Source: Methanoculleus horonobensis (GTDB lineage Archaea; Halobacteriota; Methanomicrobia; Methanomicrobiales; Methanoculleaceae). Taken from it: a stretch of 64,000 bases of DNA. The notes beneath the pieces were generated by a model, which did no database searches, was not told where the DNA came from, and saw only the letters and a list, made by a program, of their open reading frames with translations. The DNA lies in assembly GCF_001602375.1 (NCBI RefSeq), contig NZ_BCNY01000008.1, positions 1 through 64,000 on the forward strand, in the 5' to 3' direction. A program made the position numbers and the translations under genes. Shown in pieces: positions 1 to 6,198 of this stretch (the first letter of the stretch is position 1; every line of letters starts with the position of its first letter).

Positions 1-9
1 GAGGGGACA

Positions 10-118
10 GGGGAGGGGGGAGCATCCCCCCTCCCCACCTGACGGTGGTCGAACTCCGTTCCTCGAAGCCTGACGGCTTCTCGAACTCCTGTCCTGCGGA
101 CAGTCGTTCTCCGGAACG
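10..118. repeat. Cluster of five consecutive hairpins
   Basis: Five perfect inverted repeats follow one another here: a 12-bp G-rich/C-rich stem with a 3-base loop (10-36), CCACC-TGAC-GGTGG (35-48), GAAGCC-TGAC-GGCTTC (65-80), CTGTCC-TGC-GGACAG (89-103) and CGTTC-TCCG-GAACG (105-118). They lie beyond the 3' end of npdG, which is on the minus strand. The first could act as a terminator for a gene left of the window. The role of the rest is unknown. Confidence 0.6.
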
Positions 119-307
119 TCGTCCTCCCCGTCAGCCCCACCCCCAATCGCGATATGCGACTGGCCGAAGGGCAGGAGCATGAGCACCATAGGTGCGCATT
201 CCACTGGAAAGCCGTGCCAGAGGGTGCGATAAGTTCAACGTCCTAGATCTAACCAGAACTCCGCGGAAGTCCGGCTCCCTCACCCCTCCCGCACAAAAGA
301 AAAAAAA

Positions 308-958
308 TTATACGAATTTCACGCCGACGTCCCGCATCTTATTGAACCGGGCGATGTTGAGGAGGAGGGGCGTCACGCTCTCGACGATGGATGCGGCCGC
401 AAGCGGTCCCCCGTCATAGGCGCGGAGGCTCGAGATGTTGTTGACGATCTCCATGACCTTCTGCTTCGCACCGTCGTCGTCGCAGCAGACGGCAACCGAA
501 TAGTCAAGTTCCTCGTCGAGCATCTTCCACTTGTTCGCGGCGATGTTGTTGAACGCGGCGCAGACGGTCGCGCTCTCGGGGAGCATCCCCTCGATCATCA
601 TCGCCGCCGAGCCTTCCGGCGGAGGAGCGTAGTAGAAGTAGTTCGTACGCTCGATCGGGTTGACGGGGCTGACGACGATCTTTCCCTCGAACCCGGTCAG
701 GGTGTTCAGGGTGGGAGTCACGTGCTTGAAAGGTATCGCAAGGACGACGATATCCGCCTCATCGACCGCACGCTGGTTGGAGACGCCCGCGAGGCTGCAC
801 TCCATCCCCTGCACCTGCAGGGTCTCCCGGCAGGTCTCGCAGGTCGCGACGGCCTTTATCTCCTCACGCGATCCCACGATCACGTCGTACTTCGGCGAGA
901 GCCGGAGTGCCATGCCCTCCCCGATGTCACCGGTTCCTCCAACGATCCCGATCTTCAC
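308..958 (-). CDS. npdG: F420-dependent NADP oxidoreductase (NADPH:F420 reductase)
   Basis: Cytoplasmic enzyme that moves hydride between reduced coenzyme F420 and NADP+, linking methanogenic electron carriers to NADPH. The 216-residue length is normal for the family. The N-terminus MKIGIVGGTGDIGEGMALRL is the Rossmann dinucleotide motif, followed by a VGSRE segment that fits the NADP phosphate. The central AAFNNIAANKWKML and the acidic VAVCCDDDGAK segment are typical of archaeal NpdG. The start overlaps the stop of the upstream thioredoxin gene by 4 bases (ATGA), so the two are probably translated together. Fe/F420 chemistry itself cannot be seen; the call rests on family resemblance. Confidence 0.93.
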   Translation of the reverse strand: MKIGIVGGTGDIGEGMALRLSPKYDVIVGSREEIKAVATCETCRETLQVQGMECSLAGVSNQRAVDEADIVVLAIPFKHVTPTLNTLTGFEGKIVVSPVNPIERTNYFYYAPPPEGSAAMMIEGMLPESATVCAAFNNIAANKWKMLDEELDYSVAVCCDDDGAKQKVMEIVNNISSLRAYDGGPLAAASIVESVTPLLLNIARFNKMRDVGVKFV

Positions 959-1242
959 TGCTCCACCAGCGGTTTTAAGATGCTTTCGAGTGTGCCGAGA
1001 TCCTGAACGCCCACCAGTTTCCGAACGAGATTCCCGTCTTGCTCGATAACGAGCGTAGGTACGAACTGGATATCGTATTTGGCGGCATACTGCCGTGTCT
1101 GTTCGGAATCGACACCGACGTCGATCTTTTTGATCTCGACTTGATCTCCCATCTTTGCTTTGAGCTCATCGATGATCGGTGTCTGCTGGTGGCACGGACC
1201 GCACCACTCGGCGAAAAAGTCCATTAAAACCGGTTTTCCCAT
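955..1242 (-). CDS. Thioredoxin-family protein
   Basis: A 95-residue protein of the single-domain thioredoxin fold. It carries the redox site WCGPC at residues about 13-17 and the conserved cis-proline segment FVPTLVIEQDG. It should act in the cytoplasm as a dithiol reductant for disulfide targets. It is the first gene of a two-gene operon with npdG, overlapping by ATGA. That link suggests, but does not prove, that NADPH or F420 reduction and thiol redox control are co-expressed. The first ATG is used; no signal peptide is present. Confidence 0.93.
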   Translation of the reverse strand: MGKPVLMDFFAEWCGPCHQQTPIIDELKAKMGDQVEIKKIDVGVDSEQTRQYAAKYDIQFVPTLVIEQDGNLVRKLVGVQDLGTLESILKPLVEQ

Positions 1243-1514
1243 AAGGCTGTACCCCGTTCAAACATTGTGTGTGAACGGGGCAATAAAGGTTGTTGTTCTT
1301 CAGCTGACAGAGCGTTTTTGCTATTATATTCGGGCAAAAGAGGTCCTTGGGCCTTACTTTGAGTGTGTCCCAACAGGAGATAAAAGTAACCTCGCCCTGA
1401 AGGTTACATCTCAGGACTGCCCTAGACGGGTTAGAATTCCTTCTATCAAACACAGTTGGCCACGCGCGTCCTTGGTAAGGGCTGCGTCAGACCCGCCTGG
1501 TCCCTGCGTGCGGC

Positions 1515-1586
1515 GCCTCGGTGGCATAGTGGTATCGCGCTTCCTTGGTAAGGAAGAGTTCGCGGGTTCGATTCCCACCCGAGGCT
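1515..1586 (+). tRNA. tRNA-Thr (GGT)
   Basis: Cloverleaf with acceptor stem GCCTCGG / CCGAGGC, anticodon stem CTTCC / GGAAG, loop TTGGTAA with anticodon GGT, and T-loop TTCGATT. The discriminator base is T and no CCA is encoded. The T stem has one C-A mismatch. No intron is seen. It marks the left edge of the accessory region and would be a natural integration target, but I found no second copy of its 3' end by eye. Confidence 0.9.
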
Positions 1587-1949
1587 CTCTGTTCTTTCAG
1601 TCCGACCGATACTACCATGGCTCCTCGTATTCTGTCCTGGAAACGACTTTATCTCAGCATCCCTCGGTACTAATCCACATCACCGCATAGTTGGAAAGTT
1701 CCCTGGAATGGAGATCTTGCACAGACATGTTCTATACGTAGCGGAAACAGGACACGGAGGTGGAGAAAGTATTTAAATGGCGATGCTGAAATCTATTCAC
1801 CCGTACTGTTTAAAAGGCGGCCGTCGGTGTGGGATGGCAAAGGACCCCCGACCCAAGAACGGCAGCGGAAAAGGTAATGTTGCAATTGCCATTTTTTACG
1901 CATGACCATATAATGGTTATCCTTTGCGCTTTGAGCACTATATAAAGAA
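1587..1949. other. Intergenic region with a TATA-like box
   Basis: No convincing gene. A TATATAAA box lies at 1939-1946, directly before the next ORF. A second AT-rich stretch (TATTTAAATGG) lies near 1769. Confidence 0.4.
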
Positions 1950-2462
1950 ATGTATGAAATCATGAAAAGTAAACCTAAAAAACCATCAAACAATGCTTGG
2001 ATTGGGCGTGACGAAGCCGAAATCCGGGACTTGGATAAGTATTGGTCGAAGCTCAGTTGGCGTGAGCGAGACAATATCACTAGTATTGTACTGGAATCGC
2101 TGAATACTTTGGCCTTTGCCCAAGTATCTGCCGATGAAAAAGAGCGCATCAATGCTCTCCAAGAAGCATGTAATGCGTTGTGGGATGCCAACGAGAGGCC
2201 CTCAAAGATAGCAAGAATGCTTCATATCGTGCCTGAGGTTGGTTTCAAACCGCGCTACCGCGTGTGCATTTCAATAATCATGGACTTGGGATACGAAGAA
2301 CTTGTGGCACTGGGAAAAAATCTCCAGATCGAGGGCATCGAATCGTTTCAAGGCAGTGTCGACGACCTCCGACGTTATTATATAAACCTCGGTGCGCACG
2401 GTACGCTGGCCACGTTCTACGCACTTCGTAATGCCCTTGGAAAGCGAGCAGCATCCCATTAG
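1950..2462 (+). CDS. Hypothetical protein, helical
   Basis: A 170-residue protein I do not recognise. It is rich in charged residues and predicted helix, with no signal peptide or membrane segment. A basic N-terminus (KSKPKKPSNN) is followed by segments such as DLDKYWSKLSWRERDNI and EACNALWDANERPSKIARML. Codon use is AT-richer than the core genes, as expected in the accessory region. The first ATG lies only a few bases after a TATATAAA box, so the true start may be the ATG at 1962 or later. It stands alone between tRNA-Thr and a minus-strand pair. Confidence 0.55.
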   Translation: MYEIMKSKPKKPSNNAWIGRDEAEIRDLDKYWSKLSWRERDNITSIVLESLNTLAFAQVSADEKERINALQEACNALWDANERPSKIARMLHIVPEVGFKPRYRVCISIIMDLGYEELVALGKNLQIEGIESFQGSVDDLRRYYINLGAHGTLATFYALRNALGKRAASH

Positions 2463-2505
2463 ATGGGGTTCCATCCCCACCGTTTTTCCACAGAAACCGT
2501 TGAAA

Positions 2506-2763
2506 TCAAAATTTATACGCCCGTCGCGCAGTCTCAAGCGTGATCGGCTCCCATTCACGGTCGAGCACGGTGTCCGACCATGCGAATCCGCCGGCACGCA
2601 GGAGGTTGCGGACCTGCATGCCGATCCCGAAATGCTGTAGCATCAGCAAGTCGGGGTCTTTGTAGATATCCTCGAAGATGCGCATCAACGCTCCTTCGGG
2701 GATATTCTCGATGAGATATTGAATGGCCTGTTCCCGCTCTTCGTCACTGATGCGTGCCGACAT
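2506..2763 (-). CDS. Small conserved-type protein with HFGIG motif (module partner gene)
   Basis: An 85-residue soluble protein of unknown function. The pattern SDEEREQAIQYLIENIP followed by LQHFGIGMQVRNLLR recalls DUF6794-like proteins; that family assignment is tentative. Its start overlaps the end of the upstream small membrane protein by exactly 20 bases. The same gene order and the same 20-base overlap recur at 19.6-20.0 kb, where this partner is a pseudogene. The duplication supports a real two-gene unit. The role could be a toxin-antitoxin, immunity or signalling pair; nothing in the sequence decides this. Confidence 0.7.
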   Translation of the reverse strand: MSARISDEEREQAIQYLIENIPEGALMRIFEDIYKDPDLLMLQHFGIGMQVRNLLRAGGFAWSDTVLDREWEPITLETARRAYKF

Positions 2764-2974
2764 TCTCTCTTCCTGCCCGAATAAACCGCACCAGTTCCTG
2801 CGCCTGCATTATCAGTGTCATAAAAGTTACAGCCAACAGAGCGTAGAAGATTGCCATGGCAATCGGTTCGTGCCACTCCCGTCCGATAAGCCAGACCAAT
2901 GCAGCGGTGATAAAGAACCGGAAGCCCCACTCTGCAGGATAGAGAAGGTCTCGCCAGTTCTTTTGTTCACTCAT
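2744..2974 (-). CDS. Small two-helix membrane protein (YPAEW/RFFI family, copy 1)
   Basis: A 76-residue protein with two hydrophobic segments (about residues 16-36 and 42-64) and a basic tail ending RAGRENVGTHQ. The N-terminal signature RDLLYPAEWGFRFFI is shared with the protein at 19792-20016 and with a decayed copy near 4.7 kb, so the three are paralogues. I chose the ATG at 2974 because a GAGGA ribosome-binding sequence precedes it; an upstream ATG at 2995 is possible. The reverse reading of the TATATAAA sequence near 3015 is placed to serve as its promoter. Function unknown; membrane location is inferred from hydrophobicity. Confidence 0.7.
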   Translation of the reverse strand: MSEQKNWRDLLYPAEWGFRFFITAALVWLIGREWHEPIAMAIFYALLAVTFMTLIMQAQELVRFIRAGRENVGTHQ

Positions 2975-3023
2975 GAAGATGTCCTCAGAAACCATTATTC
3001 AAGATAGGGCTATATAAACATGT

Positions 3024-4412
3024 ATGGTTAAAAAGGCTCCCGTCTATTTGGTCTCAGTTATTTGTATCACGCTACTGCTGGCCTTCTGTCTTTCTGCTGG
3101 TTGTAACGATGTTTTAGAGAGGGTGACCATTGAAGCTGCCGCACCTACCACCGTACCGACAACGGCCAGCCCAACGCCGACCTTCGAGCAACCCACCCCT
3201 ACCATAGCACCAGGATCATCAGGAGACACCATTCGGATCGGTGCATTCAACATCCAGGTATTCGGCACGTCGAAAGCCTCGAAGCCCGAAGTAATGGACG
3301 TCCTCGCCAAGGTCATCCGGACCTATGACGTCGTCGCCATTCAGGAGATCCGCGACAGTTCCGGCACCGCACTTCCCGCCTTGGTCGACGCCGCGAACGC
3401 CGACGGATCGCAGTACGCTTACGTGGTCGGGGAGCGGCTCGGTCGAACCTCCTCAAAGGAGCAGTACGCCTACATATACGATACCCGGACGATCTCCCTC
3501 TCCGACGCCCACACCTACCCGGAGCCGACCGGCACGGATCCCTTCCACCGTGAGCCTTACCTGGTGGTGATGGATGCCGGCGACTTCGATGCGGTCCTTG
3601 CCGTGATCCACACGGATCCGGACGAGGCCACCGACGAGATCAACGCCCTGAGCGATGTGATCGCCTACATGAGTGCCAAGTATCCCGGCGAGCAGCAGAT
3701 CGTCGTCATGGGCGACTTCAACGCCGACGGGTCGTACTTCAACGAGGACGGCCCGTGCACCCTGAAGAACAGCGGGTTTACCTGGCTCATCGGCAACGGC
3801 GTGGACACTACGACCTCCGCGACGGACTGCACGTACGACCGGATCGTCATCACCGACGATACCGGGCAGTACTTCACCGGGGACGCTGGCGTGTACCGGT
3901 TTGATACCGTCTACGGCCTGACCCTCGAGGAGACGAAGGCCGTCTCCGACCACTATCCGGTATATGCCGTCTTCAGCACCGGAGGCGGACCGGGGCCGGT
4001 GATCATTACAGAGACCCCGACCCCGACCCCGACGACCGTCGCTCCGACGAAGACGCCCACGCCGCAGCCGACCACGAAGACCCCCACACCTACGCCAGAA
4101 CCGAGCAGCGCTTCGGGGGTCTCCGTCACTGGGCTCTCGCTGTCGGACGAGTGGGTGAAGATCTCGAACGGCGGCTCGACATCGGTCTCGATGACCGGCT
4201 GGAAGGTTCAGGACGATGGGGCAAAACACACGTATACCTTCTCATCGTTCACGCTGGCGCCTGGGGCCACGGTGACGTTGCACACCGGCGACGGAACGAA
4301 CTCTGCCACGGAGCTCTATTGGGGGAGCGGCAGCTCGATCTGGAACAATGATGGAGACACGGCATCCCTCTACGATGCGAGCGGAAAATTGGTCGATTCG
4401 ATGAGTAAATGA
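3024..4412 (+). CDS. Secreted lipoprotein nuclease: endonuclease/exonuclease/phosphatase domain plus lamin-tail domain
   Basis: The 462-residue precursor begins with a signal peptide ending in a lipobox-like LSAGC (residues about 23-27), then a Thr/Pro-rich linker. An EEP (DNase I-like) domain follows at about 70-320. Its landmarks are IRIGAFNIQVFG, the metal-binding glutamate in VVAIQEIRD, the catalytic segment VVMGDFNADG and the final VSDHYP. A second TPTPTP linker (about 330-362) leads to a C-terminal lamin-tail (LTD) domain with ISNGGSTSVSMTGWKVQDDG. The protein should be anchored outside the cell, where it would cut extracellular DNA or hydrolyse phosphodiesters. It may serve nutrient uptake or defence. 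Substrate is inferred from the fold. Confidence 0.88.
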   Translation: MVKKAPVYLVSVICITLLLAFCLSAGCNDVLERVTIEAAAPTTVPTTASPTPTFEQPTPTIAPGSSGDTIRIGAFNIQVFGTSKASKPEVMDVLAKVIRTYDVVAIQEIRDSSGTALPALVDAANADGSQYAYVVGERLGRTSSKEQYAYIYDTRTISLSDAHTYPEPTGTDPFHREPYLVVMDAGDFDAVLAVIHTDPDEATDEINALSDVIAYMSAKYPGEQQIVVMGDFNADGSYFNEDGPCTLKNSGFTWLIGNGVDTTTSATDCTYDRIVITDDTGQYFTGDAGVYRFDTVYGLTLEETKAVSDHYPVYAVFSTGGGPGPVIITETPTPTPTTVAPTKTPTPQPTTKTPTPTPEPSSASGVSVTGLSLSDEWVKISNGGSTSVSMTGWKVQDDGAKHTYTFSSFTLAPGATVTLHTGDGTNSATELYWGSGSSIWNNDGDTASLYDASGKLVDSMSK

Positions 4413-4481
4413 GAAGACCTCGCCTGAACTGCCGTCAATCCTCCGAGGTGCTGCTGAAGGCCAGCGTGTGGGGGCCCCAGA

Positions 4482-4742
4482 GTAGATCGCCCGGGCCTGG
4501 GCCAGTGCGAAGGCCGCGGTCGCCCGTGCGCACTCCCGGGCGAACCGCAGCAGCACCCACACCTGCAGCACAGACGCCACGAACACGCCGGTCGTCAGCA
4601 CGCAGTAGACCGCCAGGCCGAGCGGGTGAGGGTACATCCACGTAGCCAGCCAGACCACCACGGCACCGATGAAAAACCTGAGCACTCGCTCGCCCGGGTA
4701 GGGCAGGGTTCGCTAGGTAGCTAAATCGACCATAGGAGGCAT
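4482..4742 (-). pseudogene. Decayed third copy of the YPAEW/RFFI membrane protein
   Basis: On the minus strand an AGGAGGT sequence precedes ATG 4742. The reading frame meets an amber codon at 4713-4715 and then continues RTLPYPGERVLRFFIGAVVVW, which aligns with RDLLYPAEWGFRFFITAALVW of the gene at 2744-2974. Two hydrophobic helices follow, then the similarity ends. The frame stays open into the 3' end of the convergent nuclease gene, so the natural C-terminus has been lost. No HFGIG partner gene follows. A GTG at 4685 could start a shorter product. An AGGAGG/CCTCCT inverted repeat (4735-4754) spans the start. Confidence 0.6.
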
Positions 4743-4832
4743 TTCGACCTCCTGGATGAAAAAGAGCGTAGTTTAAGAGGAGGGGGATTACGCCGTCGCG
4801 CGCGGAGCGAACTTCTGCAAAAGGTGCTCCCA

Positions 4833-4970
4833 CTACTCCGGCTCTTCCTCGCGAACCCGGGCGAGCGCCTCAAACACCTCTCGATCCTCGTCGAGGATCC
4901 GATCTAGGATCCCCTTTAACTTCGGGTTGAGGTCCGGAGGGGTCTTTTCCCCCTTCCTCTCAGATGGCAT
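4833..4970 (-). CDS. Very small charged protein, hypothetical
   Basis: A 45-residue ORF starting at ATG 4970 (MPSERKGEKTPPDLNPKLKG), with a highly acidic helical C-terminus (RILDEDREVFEALARVREEEPE). It lies directly downstream of the minimal integrase, same strand, with 43 bases between. An AT-rich CTATAAAAG stretch abuts the start codon. It could be a small accessory factor of the recombinase, such as an excisionase-like or regulatory peptide, but no DNA-binding motif is recognisable. The coding call is uncertain. Confidence 0.4.
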   Translation of the reverse strand: MPSERKGEKTPPDLNPKLKGILDRILDEDREVFEALARVREEEPE

Positions 4971-5013
4971 ACTTTTATAGTGGGGTGGGAAGGGCAAAAT
5001 TGTTCCGCCCCCC

Positions 5014-5649
5014 TCACTCCCCTCCCCACCCTGCCGTAAATTGTTTGATCTCTTGCCGGGCTTCCGCGGGCCATCCGAGACCCGCATAATGCCTAAGCAT
5101 CGTCTTGATGTCATGTCCAAGGGAGAGGCTGATTGACCCCTCCCGGTGCGAATGGCTCGCTATCAACCAAGATGCCCACGTCTTCCTCGTCATTTTCGGG
5201 GCTATTCCATCACAGTTTGCGAGCTGCCCCTCTGCGACCGCCCTCCCCGCCGCCCGGGCGAGAGTCTCGGTCCAGGCCTGGCGGCTTATCGGCCGCAGGT
5301 CTTCGGGGTTCTGCCGGCGGTACGCGAGTAAAGTCTCAACGGCTTGAACCCCCGCGGTGCTCAGGAGCACCGTCCTCTCAGCCTGTTTCACGCGCCTTTT
5401 CAATACGCTTCCCCTAGGGAGATCAATGGCCCTTCGGCTCGGTTTGTACCAACTAGGGTGATCCAAGAACCTATCAAATTCGACTCCTCGCATCCCAGTA
5501 TATAAAAGACCATCAAGGCGCAGTTGATCTTTAAACGAGAGATACGAACGGATTGCTCTGTACTCAGATGGGTAAAGGACCCTGGTCTCCTGTTTGATAA
5601 TCGGATCTGGAAGCATTAGATAGTGATCGAAGCATGATCCGATAAACAA
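5014..5649 (-). CDS. Minimal tyrosine recombinase / integrase
   Basis: At 211 residues it is shorter than usual integrases and seems to consist almost wholly of the catalytic domain. Visible catalytic elements are the first arginine in YTGMRGVEFDRFL (about residue 54), the second arginine in MTRKTWASWLI (H-x-x-R box with the His replaced), LGHDIKTMLRHYAG with the box III histidine, and the nucleophile tyrosine in HYAG near residue 189. It should perform site-specific strand exchange. The amino-terminal core-binding domain is short or missing, so it may be a truncated remnant or a naturally compact archaeal type. ATG 5616 is an alternative start. Confidence 0.75.
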   Translation of the reverse strand: MFIGSCFDHYLMLPDPIIKQETRVLYPSEYRAIRSYLSFKDQLRLDGLLYTGMRGVEFDRFLDHPSWYKPSRRAIDLPRGSVLKRRVKQAERTVLLSTAGVQAVETLLAYRRQNPEDLRPISRQAWTETLARAAGRAVAEGQLANCDGIAPKMTRKTWASWLIASHSHREGSISLSLGHDIKTMLRHYAGLGWPAEARQEIKQFTAGWGGE

Positions 5650-6198
5650 TGTCTGTGGTTGTCATGCTATGATAAGATGACAGGGAGGTGAACAGAATGG
5701 AAACCCCCGAGGGGGGATCCGGGGTGTGGAGATCGGAGCAAGTGGGGTAGTTGCCTGTCATAATGCCTATCGTGACAGGTAGGGAAAAAGATGCATGTGC
5801 AGATTTTCTAGCAATCATCCTCCAGAGGCAGCATATATTCCCTCATTGGTTGACCCCCCAGCATCCAAAGAGGGGGAGGTCTGAGAATTAATGGTGCTCC
5901 CATCCTAACTCTGAGGGGGCCAGCCCATCACCACGGATGCCCTCTGCGCCGCCTGGCCCTATGGTTCTGTGCTCAAGTAACAAACCGTTACTGCGCACTC
6001 CCTGCCCACGGGTTGTCCTGCAACCCCTCCAGCGGGTGACCCGACCCCCTCTTGACCATCACATCTCAACCTCGCCCCACGCTGTGGGACCCTCCCCCTT
6101 TTGGATATCGTCACCGAGGGGTTGTAGAGTCTATAAGTATAAGTCTACTTATACAAAATACGCATATTAGACGCAGGAAAACCAGGTAGACAAAAAGA
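5650..6198. promoter_or_regulatory. Intergenic region with two inverted repeats
   Basis: About 550 bases without a gene. CCTGTCA...TGACAGG (5754-5779, 12-base spacer) lies upstream of the integrase and could be its operator or a recombination-related site. A near-perfect palindrome at 6137-6154 is annotated separately. The middle part is C-rich and shows nothing else I can name. Confidence 0.4.
6137..6154. promoter_or_regulatory. Palindromic operator candidate before the wHTH-methylase gene
   Basis: GTATAAGT-CT-ACTTATAC is a perfect 8-bp inverted repeat with a 2-base centre, 45 bases upstream of the GTG start at 6199. It overlaps TATA-like sequence, so a protein bound here would block transcription initiation. 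The downstream product begins with a winged-helix-like segment, which makes autoregulation plausible. Confidence 0.6.

Noticed and set aside
1515-1586. tRNA-Thr(GGT) as the attachment site of the whole accessory block
   Set aside because: I looked for a second copy of its 3' end near integrases and at the secD side and found none by eye.
4713-4715. Amber codons in three reading frames (4713, 19741, 53497) read as pyrrolysine
   Set aside because: Genuine genes here also end in TAG, no pylT or pylS is in the window, and two of the three frames carry other damage. Pseudogenes are the simpler explanation.
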